A stretch of 64,000 nt of DNA from Runella limosa DSM 17973 (GTDB taxonomy: Bacteria > Bacteroidota > Bacteroidia > Cytophagales > Spirosomataceae), in contig NZ_KI519423.1 of assembly GCF_000482465.1 (NCBI RefSeq), positions 94,894-158,893 on the forward strand, in the 5' to 3' direction. A program made the translations under genes and the position numbers. Shown piece by piece: positions 28,612 to 36,909 of this stretch; within the stretch, counting starts at the first letter, position 1; every line of letters begins with the position of its first letter. A model generated the notes under the pieces. That model made no database searches and had not been told where the DNA came from. It worked only from the letters and a program-made list of their open reading frames with translations.

Positions 28612-29370
28612 CTAATTCGGTGGCCATTGGCCTTGAGGATGCGGTTTCGGCGCTGATTTTTTGTCCGCTGCTTTTTTCTTTTTCTTGAAGTATTTAAACG
28701 GCTTGAGCGAAAACTCCATGTCTAAGCCCGCAATGTAGTTGGTCAGCTGGTATTTTTTGTGCGAATAATCGGGTTGCCAAATGAAATAGGGATTCAGACG
28801 TTGGTTTTTGAGGTATTCGTATTTGAGACCAATGGAGCTTTGGATATTATCAATTTTAGTACCCTTGTTGGTAATGGCAAAAAACGGCTCTGAGTACGTA
28901 TAAACATCCCATTTTTTATTCAGTTTGTACTTAACCGTAAAACGCGGACGGAAGTAGGTATCGGTATCCGTCCGAATTTCGTCATCGCCCGTAAAACGTT
29001 GGCTTTGGTACTGAATGGCGGGGCGCACCATCAACGTAAAGTCACCTACTTTTGCCTTGGCCGCCACCCCTAGAAAGTACCGATGATACACGCCTTCATC
29101 GACCAGTGCCAAACGGTAATTTGTGATTGCCTTAACGTGTTTATTAAACTCATACTCCACCGCTCCAAACAGATACGAGCCTTTGTAATAGGTCGCATTG
29201 TCGATAAATCGGCTTCGGTATTGCACCGTTACTAGCCACTTTTTGGGCAAATCCAATTCTAAAGACACGCCAGGCCATACCTGAAAATCGGTTTGGTTTT
29301 GGGCAAAAGCAACTAGGCTACTTAACAGCCAACCAATGAGCATATAGCCTGAACGCGTCTTGAATTTCAT
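28612..29370 (-). CDS. DUF2490 outer-membrane protein in efflux operon
   Basis: The 252-residue product has a signal peptide (residues 1-23, LLSSLVAFAQ) and fits DUF2490, a family of small beta-barrel-like proteins in Bacteroidota (FQVWPGVSLELDLPKKW, VQYRSRFIDN, FRPRFTVKYKLNKKWDVY). The last 35 residues are a Lys/Pro-rich tail (KYFKKKKKAADKK) that would be an unusual extension. Its ATG shares one base with the stop of the RND pump gene (TAATG), suggesting translational coupling. Function is unknown; the coupling suggests a role in the envelope part of metal efflux. Confidence 0.82.
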   Translation of the reverse strand: MKFKTRSGYMLIGWLLSSLVAFAQNQTDFQVWPGVSLELDLPKKWLVTVQYRSRFIDNATYYKGSYLFGAVEYEFNKHVKAITNYRLALVDEGVYHRYFLGVAAKAKVGDFTLMVRPAIQYQSQRFTGDDEIRTDTDTYFRPRFTVKYKLNKKWDVYTYSEPFFAITNKGTKIDNIQSSIGLKYEYLKNQRLNPYFIWQPDYSHKKYQLTNYIAGLDMEFSLKPFKYFKKKKKAADKKSAPKPHPQGQWPPN

Positions 29371-32300
29371 TATTCTAAATCTTTGATGGTATGTACGTGA
29401 TGGCGATAGAAAAAACGATAAATAATCGGGAATATCAGCAAGGTCAGTACCGTAGCCGTTACCAGCCCACCAATGACGACAATGGCCAATGGTTTTTGGG
29501 TTTCGGAGCCAATGCCCGTCGATACCGCCGCTGGTAGCAATCCAATCGCCGCCATCAGGGCGGTCATTACCACGGGCCGAATCCGCGATTTTACCCCTTC
29601 TCGGATTGCTTTGTCCAGCGGCATTCGTTCGGAAGTATTTTTATTAAAAACAGAAATCAGAATCACCCCGTTTTGGACACAAATCCCAAACAGTGCAATA
29701 AACCCAACCCCCGCCGAAATACCGAAGTTCATGTGCGTAATGTGCAAGGCCAATATGCCGCCAATCAACGCAAACGGTACATTTACCAATACAAGCCCCG
29801 CGTCTTTGGCGTTGCCAAAAGTGATAAAAAGAAGCACAAAAATAGCCACAATGCTAATCGGCACCACTTGTCCAAGGCGCTCAGTAGCACGCACTTGGTT
29901 TTCAAACTCTCCCGTCCAGTCAATCGAGTAACCTTTGGGCAATGCTTTCAAGATGGGCGCAACTTTGCTTTGGGCTTCGGCAATGGTGCTTCCCAAATCG
30001 CGCTCACGTACCGAGAATTTCACCCCAATAAACCGCTTGTTATTTTCCCGATAGACAAACGCAGGCCCTGTCACTTTACGCAGCGAAGCGATTTCTTTCA
30101 ACGGAATTTTGTTCCCTTTCAGCGTCGGTACCATCAAGCGAAGAATGTCATCTTCGGTACGGCGATACGGCTCTTGGTAACGCAAACGAATGTCAAACTT
30201 ACGCTCGCCTTCGTACAAAATAGAACCCGTTTTTCCACCAATCGCCATTTCGATCACCGCTTGGGCATCGGCGGTACTGACGCCGTACATGGCCATTTTA
30301 TGATCGTGCAAAATCACGCTCATTTCGGGTTGGCCTGTGTTGCGCAAAATACCTACGTCTTTGACGCCAGGGACATCCTTTATTTTCCCCAAAACCTCAT
30401 CGGCCAACTCGTCCAATTTATCCAAATCATCGCCATAAATTTTGATGGCATTCGAGGCTTTTATACCCGCAGCGGCTTCGGCCACGTTGTCAATGATGGG
30501 CTGCGAATAGTTAAAAGTAATCCCTTGGATTTCAGACAAATCATCGTTTAATTCTTCGATAATTTGATCAATTGTTTTACCTCCTAATTCTTCTTTTGGT
30601 TTCAAATCGACTTGGAATTGGAGAAAGTTAAAACCGTTGGGGTCGGTTCCGTCGTTGGAACGTCCTTCTTGCGAAAGCACTTGTCTGACTTCTTTGTGCT
30701 TCGCTACTTTTTCACGCAAGACTTTCGCAATTTTCACACTTTCATTCTGCGAATAACTCATGGGCAGTTCGGCTGTTACCCACAATGCCCCCTCATTTAG
30801 TTGGGGCAAAAACTCTGTGCCGAGCCATTTTGCCGAAAACAAGGTAGTTCCCAAGAAAATCATGGCTGCCAAAACGCTCATTTTTTTGCTTCGGTAGCAC
30901 CACTCGAATCCTTTAGAAACAACACGGTCGAAGAAGTTGACAATTGGGTTGTTCTTTTCCCGAACGTTTTTCCGTAATAAAAATGAACACAACACAGGCA
31001 CCAACGTAAGGGTGTAAAGCAACGCCCCCAACAACGCAAAGCCAAGGGTATAAGCCAACGGGCTAAACATTTTCCCCTCTACTTTTTGGAAGCTAAAAAT
31101 GGGAATCAAGGCCGTGATGATGATGAGTTTGGAGAAAAAGACGGCTTTACCCAGTTCTCCCCCCGTTTTTTTGATTAGCCCCAATTTGGCCAATTTATTA
31201 AACCGCTCCATACCTTTTTTGTGGGCAAGGTGGTCGAGCGACACAAACATCCCCTCCACCATCACCACCGCACCGTCAATGATGATACCAAAGTCCACCG
31301 CCCCCATCGAGAGTAAGTTGGCCGACATTCCCTTGAGCCGCAAACACATAAAGGCAAACAGCAGCGCCAACGGGATAATAATGGACACAATGACGGTGGT
31401 TCGCCAGTCGGCCATAAACAAAAACACGATGACCGTAACGAATATAATCCCCTCAAACAGGTTATGCAAAACGGTGTTGGTACAGTACGTAATGAGGTTG
31501 TCGCGGTCGTAGAAAGTGACCATTTTTACGTCAGGAGGCAGAATTTTGGTGTTCAATTCCTCAATTTTTTCCTTCACCCGTGTTAGCACTTCGCTGGGGT
31601 TTTCGCCTTTGCGCTGTACCACAATCCCTTCCACTACGTCGTCGTTGTCGTTTAAGCCTACTTGCCCCACGCGAGGGAGGTTCGACTCTCTGACATCGGC
31701 CACGTTTTTGACCAAAACAGGATTATCATCCACGTATTCGACAATGATATTTTCAATGTCGGGAATCGAATTGAGCAACCCAATCCCACGCACCACGTAC
31801 GCTTGGCCGTTTTTCTCAATCACATCGCCGCCCACGTTGACGTTGCTTTTTGTCACGGCTTCATAGACTTCCAGCGGCGTGATGTCGTATTTGGCCAATT
31901 GCGTTGGGTTTACTTGGATTTCGTACATTTTTTCGCGCCCCCCAAAAGCCACCACGTCGGCTACGCCTGGCACACTTCGGAGTTGGCGATCCACTACCCA
32001 GTTTTGGAGAGTCAACAACTCGCGACTATCACGGTCTTTGCTTTCTAACGTATAGCGAAAAATCTCTCCCGTAGGCCCGTAAGGCGGTTGCACTTCGGGG
32101 TCAACGCCATCGGGCAGCGAGACCGTTCGGAGTTGATTATTAACCTGTTGTCGGGCAAAAAAGTCTTCTACGTCGTCTTCAAAAATGATTTTGATAATAC
32201 TCAGCCCAAACATGGTTACACTTCGAACGTTGGTTTTTCGCTGCACGGAATTCATAGCGACTTCAATGGGCACCGTCACAAAACGCTCGATTTCTTCGGC

Positions 32301-32480
32301 GCTTCGTCCGTTCCATTCCGTCACGACAATGATTTGTGTATTGGTTACGTCGGGAAATGCTTCAAGCGGTGTATTGAGATAACTTACCACACCTGAAATG
32401 ACCAAAATACCCGTCATAAAAAAGACGAAAAAGCGGTTTTTGAGTGAAAAACCTACAATTCCTCGAATGAATTTATTCAT
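29370..32480 (-). CDS. czcA: CzcA-type RND heavy-metal efflux pump
   Basis: The 1036-residue product is an HME-RND inner-membrane pump that uses the proton gradient to export metal cations. Visible hallmarks: the N-terminal helix, SAEEIERFVTVPIEVAMN at 60-77, two large periplasmic loops, and the helix-4 signature DFGIIIDGAVVMVE at 396-409 (Asp396, Asp402, Glu409). That signature is typical of CzcA-type pumps; CusA-type copper/silver pumps carry a different one. Other motifs include GTEFLPQLNEGALWV and GIGSETQKPLAIVVIGG. The likely substrates are divalent cations (Zn, Co, Cd or Ni), but substrate cannot be fixed from sequence. It follows the adaptor by 3 bp and is coupled to DUF2490. Confidence 0.92.
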   Translation of the reverse strand: MNKFIRGIVGFSLKNRFFVFFMTGILVISGVVSYLNTPLEAFPDVTNTQIIVVTEWNGRSAEEIERFVTVPIEVAMNSVQRKTNVRSVTMFGLSIIKIIFEDDVEDFFARQQVNNQLRTVSLPDGVDPEVQPPYGPTGEIFRYTLESKDRDSRELLTLQNWVVDRQLRSVPGVADVVAFGGREKMYEIQVNPTQLAKYDITPLEVYEAVTKSNVNVGGDVIEKNGQAYVVRGIGLLNSIPDIENIIVEYVDDNPVLVKNVADVRESNLPRVGQVGLNDNDDVVEGIVVQRKGENPSEVLTRVKEKIEELNTKILPPDVKMVTFYDRDNLITYCTNTVLHNLFEGIIFVTVIVFLFMADWRTTVIVSIIIPLALLFAFMCLRLKGMSANLLSMGAVDFGIIIDGAVVMVEGMFVSLDHLAHKKGMERFNKLAKLGLIKKTGGELGKAVFFSKLIIITALIPIFSFQKVEGKMFSPLAYTLGFALLGALLYTLTLVPVLCSFLLRKNVREKNNPIVNFFDRVVSKGFEWCYRSKKMSVLAAMIFLGTTLFSAKWLGTEFLPQLNEGALWVTAELPMSYSQNESVKIAKVLREKVAKHKEVRQVLSQEGRSNDGTDPNGFNFLQFQVDLKPKEELGGKTIDQIIEELNDDLSEIQGITFNYSQPIIDNVAEAAAGIKASNAIKIYGDDLDKLDELADEVLGKIKDVPGVKDVGILRNTGQPEMSVILHDHKMAMYGVSTADAQAVIEMAIGGKTGSILYEGERKFDIRLRYQEPYRRTEDDILRLMVPTLKGNKIPLKEIASLRKVTGPAFVYRENNKRFIGVKFSVRERDLGSTIAEAQSKVAPILKALPKGYSIDWTGEFENQVRATERLGQVVPISIVAIFVLLFITFGNAKDAGLVLVNVPFALIGGILALHITHMNFGISAGVGFIALFGICVQNGVILISVFNKNTSERMPLDKAIREGVKSRIRPVVMTALMAAIGLLPAAVSTGIGSETQKPLAIVVIGGLVTATVLTLLIFPIIYRFFYRHHVHTIKDLE

Positions 32481-32483
32481 AAT

Positions 32484-33572
32484 TTAGTCGTTCAGTGCGT
32501 CGTACACTAATAATTGATTTTTTGAAATAACCTTCTCCCCTTCTTTCAGCCCTGCTTGTACATAAGCCACGTTGTTTAGCATTTTGTAAACAGTCACTTC
32601 ACGGGTTTCGATTTGGGTGCGACTCTTAAACACCATCACCCAATTTTTACTACGGTCAAAAATGACTGCACTGGCTGGAATGGCCATCATAGTGCCTCCT
32701 TCATCAAACTTGAGCGACACCGTAGCGTGCATTTCAGGCTTGAGTTTGTACCCTTTGTTGTCGAGTCGAATACGCACTTTCATGCTTTTTGACTCGGGAT
32801 CTAGTACGTTATAGATTTTATCAACTTTGCCGTGAAAGAGTTCATCTTTATAACTAATCGTCTGAATATCAGCCATCATTCCCAATTTCACTTTAGGAAT
32901 ATCGCTTTCGTTCACGTTGGCCATTACCCACACTTCGCTGATTTGGCCCACGGTAAAAATTTGCTCGGCATTGTCGGAACGAAGCTGCATTCCTGGGTTG
33001 ATATTTTTGCTAATCACAAAACCGTCAATCGGTGCTTTTACGATATAATGCGTACTTTTTCCAAGGCCATAAATGCGAAAAACTTCCTTGATGCGGTTCA
33101 ATTCGGCTTGGGCATTTTCAACTTCTTTTTTGGCAACATTGACCTCCCGTTGCGAGTTGAGTTTGCTTTCAAACAATTCTTCGGCAGCTTTTAAGTTTTT
33201 TTCAGCCACCAACACTTCCGACTGTGCCTGAATCATTTGTCGCTCAAAATCAGCCACTTCTCCCGACCGAATTGTGGCTAACACTTGACCTTTGCGGACA
33301 TAATCGCCAAGTTCGACGTTGGCCGACTCCACATTTCCACCCACCAACGGATAGACCTTAATGACGCGGTTTTCGTCGGCACTGATTTTTCCCACCAGTG
33401 TCAGTTCGCTACGAACAGGCGCAATGCCCGCATCGGCCAACTCAATGCGTTTCATCATCGTGTCCGACAATGAAAACGCCTTTTTTTCTTCCGTAGCTTC
33501 TTTTTTCTCTCCGCACGAAACGAGCACAACAGCACCCACCAGCACCAGTACCCCTATGATAGCTTTATTCAT
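32484..33572 (-). CDS. czcB: RND periplasmic adaptor (membrane fusion) lipoprotein
   Basis: The 362-residue product starts with a lipoprotein signal (GAVVLVSCGEKKE), so it is tethered to the membrane. It has the usual adaptor layout: barrel-sandwich half-motif (GGNVESANVELGDYVRKGQV), alpha-helical hairpin near 115-170, the second half-motif (IVKAPIDGFVISKNINPGM), beta-barrel and C-terminal membrane-proximal domain (AVIFDRSKNWVMV). It joins the inner-membrane pump to the outer-membrane channel. It lies 3-5 bp from both neighbours, so czcC, czcB, czcA and DUF2490 form one tight operon. Confidence 0.9.
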   Translation of the reverse strand: MNKAIIGVLVLVGAVVLVSCGEKKEATEEKKAFSLSDTMMKRIELADAGIAPVRSELTLVGKISADENRVIKVYPLVGGNVESANVELGDYVRKGQVLATIRSGEVADFERQMIQAQSEVLVAEKNLKAAEELFESKLNSQREVNVAKKEVENAQAELNRIKEVFRIYGLGKSTHYIVKAPIDGFVISKNINPGMQLRSDNAEQIFTVGQISEVWVMANVNESDIPKVKLGMMADIQTISYKDELFHGKVDKIYNVLDPESKSMKVRIRLDNKGYKLKPEMHATVSLKFDEGGTMMAIPASAVIFDRSKNWVMVFKSRTQIETREVTVYKMLNNVAYVQAGLKEGEKVISKNQLLVYDALND

Positions 33573-33577
33573 TTTTC

Positions 33578-34828
33578 TTAGTTGAAAAGTTCTTGTCCTA
33601 CAGTAAAATTAAGTTCTTCGTATGCCCCTATTCGGTCGGCTTTAAGGCGATTAAATTCCTTAACGCTCTCACTATACGTTTCAATCAGGTCGATAAATTC
33701 GAGCAGGGTAAGGTTGCGTTTTTGGAAGTTTTCTACGACACCTTTGTTGAGTTGTTCAAATTGGTCAGTGAATTTGCTATCCACACTTTGCACCATGTTT
33801 TCGACGTACCGCACCTTTTGAAATGCCTCCGCCACTTCGTTAGAAACCGCGTTGGTTTTCTGGTTTTGTACCCCTTTTTGGTACTCAATCAGGCTTTTTG
33901 CCGTTTTGATATTCCCTTGGTTTTTATTAAAAAAAGGCAAATCGGCTCCCAGCGTGATTCCAGTATAGTGATTCACGTAGCTACCCGATTGGTCATACAC
34001 CGCCCCCAAACGGAGATTAGGCACCGCCAATGATTTCTGGAGTGTATAGTTTAACTCAGCCTGCCGCTTGAGCGATTCCACCACTTTGACATCGCCTCGG
34101 TTTTGAAGTGCCAACTCACTTAGCGCGGCCACCGTATAGCTATTGAGGAAATAGCGATTCAGATCTGCTTCGTTCACCAAAGGCGCAATTTGAAGGTTGG
34201 TATTCAGCAGCGTTTTTAATCCTTTTTGCTTCTCCGCAATTTGAAAAAGGATTTCAGTTTTGTCGTTATTAAGCTGAAATAGAAGGGCTTTGAGACGAAG
34301 TAACTCCCGCAGCGAGACGTTGTTTTTTTCGTACTGTTCTTCAAAGGCCGTGACCGTCGTCTGTAGGGTATTGATTTGAAGCTGGTAACGATTCAGGGTA
34401 TTTTGAAGAAAAAACACTTCAAAAAAACTGCTTCTCAGTTCAAATTTGAGCGTACGGAGCAAATCCAAAAATTCGTATTCGGTCATTTGGGCATTTTCGA
34501 TGGCCAAGGCCACCTGTTTGCTACGTTTACCAGCCGTTAGCAAAACTTGCTCAATCGACACGATTTTTTGTCCGCCTTTGGCCACATCCAACACCCGTTT
34601 TTTATCAGGGTTATAGGCATTCCATTCGGTAGAAAGGGTCGGATTATCCCACAAACGGGCCTGAATGACAGCCGCTTTGCTGGCTTCTATCCTAAAGCGC
34701 TCCGAAAGAAGAATGAGATTATTTTGTAAAAACAGACTATCGACTTGCTTGAGCGAAAGCCGAAGAGCGTCTTGGGCAAAACAATAAAAAGGCAGCAAAA
34801 AAGCTGCTAAAAAAAGTGTACGCCTCAT
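33578..34828 (-). CDS. czcC: TolC-family outer-membrane efflux channel
   Basis: The 416-residue product has a signal peptide (FLAAFLLPFYCFAQ) and two TolC-type repeats of long helices (SERFRIEASKAAVIQARLWDNPTLSTEW; GDVKVVESLKRQAELNYTLQKS). It forms the outer-membrane exit duct of the metal efflux pump. It is the first gene of the operon; four TTAAT words at 11-bp spacing begin 42 bp upstream. Confidence 0.9.
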   Translation of the reverse strand: MRRTLFLAAFLLPFYCFAQDALRLSLKQVDSLFLQNNLILLSERFRIEASKAAVIQARLWDNPTLSTEWNAYNPDKKRVLDVAKGGQKIVSIEQVLLTAGKRSKQVALAIENAQMTEYEFLDLLRTLKFELRSSFFEVFFLQNTLNRYQLQINTLQTTVTAFEEQYEKNNVSLRELLRLKALLFQLNNDKTEILFQIAEKQKGLKTLLNTNLQIAPLVNEADLNRYFLNSYTVAALSELALQNRGDVKVVESLKRQAELNYTLQKSLAVPNLRLGAVYDQSGSYVNHYTGITLGADLPFFNKNQGNIKTAKSLIEYQKGVQNQKTNAVSNEVAEAFQKVRYVENMVQSVDSKFTDQFEQLNKGVVENFQKRNLTLLEFIDLIETYSESVKEFNRLKADRIGAYEELNFTVGQELFN

Positions 34829-34869
34829 TTTGGTCTAAAAAGATTCGAGGCAAAACTGCGGCTGAAAGA

Positions 34870-34907
34870 TTAATTTGTCGTTAATTCTGGATTAAAAACC
34901 TCTTAAT
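34870..34907. promoter_or_regulatory. Four TTAAT words at exact 11-bp spacing
   Basis: TTAAT at 34870, TTAAT at 34881, TTAAA at 34892 and TTAAT at 34903 are each separated by six bases, giving an exact 11-bp period over four copies. Direct repeats with 11-bp spacing are the usual binding pattern of OmpR/PhoB-family response regulators (established). The array lies between the divergent efflux operon and the amino-acid permease, upstream of both. No such regulator gene is in this window. Confidence 0.6.
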
Positions 34908-34986
34908 GGACCTCATAGTAGTTTTTTAGCAATGATTCCTTAGATGAGTGACTGCTTCAAAAACAGCAAACCTAACCATTAGCCCC

Positions 34987-36297
34987 ATGTCGCAACAACT
35001 ACAAAAACAAATCACACTTTTCAGTCTTACCATGATTGCCGTCGGGTCGAGTATAGGCTCGGGGGTATTTCGTACTCCGTCCGAAATTGCGGGTTATTTG
35101 CCCACGACGGGCTGGATGTTGGGCGTTTGGGTGGTGGGCGGCTTCGTAGCACTTTGTGGAGCACTTACCTTCGCCGAAATTTCTTCTTACTTCCAAAAAG
35201 CGGGCGGGTTTTACGTTTTTCTCAAGGAAGCGTTTGGCGACCTTCCTGCATTTTTATACGGCTGGTCGATGCTCCTGGTCATCAATACGGGGTCGCTGGC
35301 GGCGCTTTCGTTGGTGTTTACTTCTTATCTTAATGAGCTCATTCCGATTTCAGAAAGTTCACAACTCATCGTGGCCGTTCTGACCATCACCCTGTTGACC
35401 ATTATGAATGTGCTAGGGGTCAAATGGGGCAGTTTTTTTGCGTCGGTTTTTACCTCTGCCAAACTTATCGGCATTGCCATCGTAGTCTTGATTGGTTTTT
35501 TGATGGCCACCCAAGATTTCAGCCTTCTTGATTTTAACTGGACCACAAATTCCTACCAATTGCCCCTGGTCTCGTCGTTTGGACTGGCCCTCATTGGGGT
35601 TTCTTTTTCGTACGGTGGGTACCAGCACGCGACCTTCATTGCAGCCGAAGTAAAAGACGCCGACCGCGTGGTACCTAGGGCAATGTTGCTCGGCATCGGC
35701 ATTGTGTGTTTGGCGTACGTCACCATCAACGTAGCCTACCTTAAACTACTCCCCATCGAAAAAATAGCGGCTTCAACGGGTGTGGCCTCAGAAGCTATTT
35801 CGACTGTGTGGGGACTAGGGGCGAAGTTTATTTCCTTTTTAATTGTACTTTCGGTACTCGGCACAATTGGCATTTATATTCTTACCGCTCCCCGCATTTA
35901 TTTTGCGATGGCAGAAGATGGGCTGTTTTTTAAACAATTTGCCCAAATTCACCCCCGTTTCCAAACGCCTTTCTGGGCCATTATTTTTCAGTCGTTTTGG
36001 ACGATTTTGCTGCTTATCTTTTGGAAAACTTTCTCCAACCTCATTACCTACGTTGTGTTTGTGGACACGGCCTTTTTCTTCTTGACGGCGGCGACCATTT
36101 TTACTTTTCGTAAGCGTAAACTTTCCCGCAATTACAGTACGTTGGCCTACCCCATCACGCCGTTGGTTTTTATGGCCATGTCGGCATTTGTGGTGGTCAA
36201 TACATTGATCGAAAAGCCCGAACAAGCCATCGCAGGTTTGATATTTTTGGCCTTAGGCGGAGGTGCTTATGTGTATTTTAAACGAAGTGGGAAGTGA
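34987..36297 (+). CDS. APC-family amino-acid permease
   Basis: I choose the ATG at 34987 (MSQQLQKQITLFSLTMI), because the 13 residues before it are not hydrophobic or conserved-looking. The 436-residue product has about 12 membrane segments and the APC signature near the start (VGSSIGSGVFRTPSEIAG). It resembles LAT/serine-threonine exchanger-like bacterial permeases and should carry amino acids across the inner membrane. Substrate is unknown. It is divergent from the metal efflux operon, and its 3' end runs into a short-word repeat that includes its stop codon. Confidence 0.87.
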   Translation: MSQQLQKQITLFSLTMIAVGSSIGSGVFRTPSEIAGYLPTTGWMLGVWVVGGFVALCGALTFAEISSYFQKAGGFYVFLKEAFGDLPAFLYGWSMLLVINTGSLAALSLVFTSYLNELIPISESSQLIVAVLTITLLTIMNVLGVKWGSFFASVFTSAKLIGIAIVVLIGFLMATQDFSLLDFNWTTNSYQLPLVSSFGLALIGVSFSYGGYQHATFIAAEVKDADRVVPRAMLLGIGIVCLAYVTINVAYLKLLPIEKIAASTGVASEAISTVWGLGAKFISFLIVLSVLGTIGIYILTAPRIYFAMAEDGLFFKQFAQIHPRFQTPFWAIIFQSFWTILLLIFWKTFSNLITYVVFVDTAFFFLTAATIFTFRKRKLSRNYSTLAYPITPLVFMAMSAFVVVNTLIEKPEQAIAGLIFLALGGGAYVYFKRSGK

Positions 36298-36327
36298 TGA
36301 GAGATAAGTGATGAGAGATGAGAGATA
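36294..36327. repeat. GATGAGAG short-word repeat
   Basis: The words GTGATGAGAGATAA, GTGATGAGAGAT and GAGAGATA follow one another directly over 34 bp. The repeat begins within the last four bases of the permease gene and covers its TGA stop. Low-complexity word repeats of this kind are dispersed in many Cytophagales genomes (recollection). Confidence 0.6.
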
Positions 36328-36344
36328 CCTCCTTCTGCATGTGC

Positions 36345-36403
36345 TTTCGGTTGCTCACAACCGAAAATGGGGTTACTAACCTGCTAAGGGTTGCTCACAA
36401 TCC
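36345..36403. repeat. GGTTGCTCACAACC-type palindromic repeats
   Basis: A perfect 9-bp stem with a CTCA loop lies at 36345-36366 (TTTCGGTTG/CAACCGAAA). It is followed by a smaller relative GGTTACTAACC near 36371 and by GGGTTGCTCACAATCC at 36388-36403. The same word, in reverse orientation, recurs at 51171-51255. Confidence 0.65.
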
Positions 36404-36422
36404 GACCAAACAAAAAATCAAG

Positions 36423-36866
36423 ATGCTTTCAACAACATTAACGACGCTTTTTGAACGGGATTTACGAAGGCTGAAAGCGGAGCTTTTGGCCTACAAAAAC
36501 GAAGAAAACATCTGGAAAGTCGCGGGGCAGATTTCCAATTCGGCGGGGAATTTGGCGCTGCACCTCATTGGCAATCTCAATACGTACATTGGAGCTGAAA
36601 TTGGGGAAACGGGCTACGTTCGCAACCGTCCGCTGGAATTTAGCGCCAAAAATGTAGCCCGAGAAACAATTATCAATGACATCGACGCCACCATTGAGGT
36701 CATTAGAACGTCGTTGGCTACCCTCACCGACGAAGACTACCAAGCCGAATACCCGCAACTTGTGTTGGAAACAAAAACCACTACCGAGTACTTTTTCATC
36801 CACCTAGTCGCTCACCTTGGTTATCATTTGGGGCAGGTCAATTACCATCGGAGGCTGTTGGAATGA
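36423..36866 (+). CDS. DinB-like four-helix protein
   Basis: The start at 36423 (MLSTTLTTLFERDL) is chosen because the frame upstream runs through repeat DNA. The 147-residue product fits the DinB/DUF1572-like superfamily: four helices with the metal-ligand histidines usual for the fold (NLALHLIGNL at the first site, FIHLVAHLGYHLGQVNYH near the C-terminus). Members include thiol transferases (bacillithiol or mycothiol type) and many uncharacterised proteins. It stands alone and is convergent with the sialate esterase; its stop codon lies at the edge of a bidirectional terminator. Confidence 0.8.
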   Translation: MLSTTLTTLFERDLRRLKAELLAYKNEENIWKVAGQISNSAGNLALHLIGNLNTYIGAEIGETGYVRNRPLEFSAKNVARETIINDIDATIEVIRTSLATLTDEDYQAEYPQLVLETKTTTEYFFIHLVAHLGYHLGQVNYHRRLLE

Positions 36867-36906
36867 CGAGGGGCGAATCACGGATTTCGGTATGTTCGCC
36901 CCTCGT
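36866..36906. terminator. Bidirectional terminator, DinB / sialate esterase
   Basis: ACGAGGGGCGAA (36866-36877) pairs perfectly with TTCGCCCCTCGT (36895-36906) around a 17-base loop. It fills the gap between two convergent genes, starting at the DinB-like stop codon and ending 3 bp before the esterase stop. Confidence 0.7.
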
Positions 36907-36909
36907 TTA

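Noticed and set aside
29673-30551. 292-codon plus-strand open frame inside czcA
   Set aside because: It is antisense to a well-conserved pump gene and shows no protein-like features.
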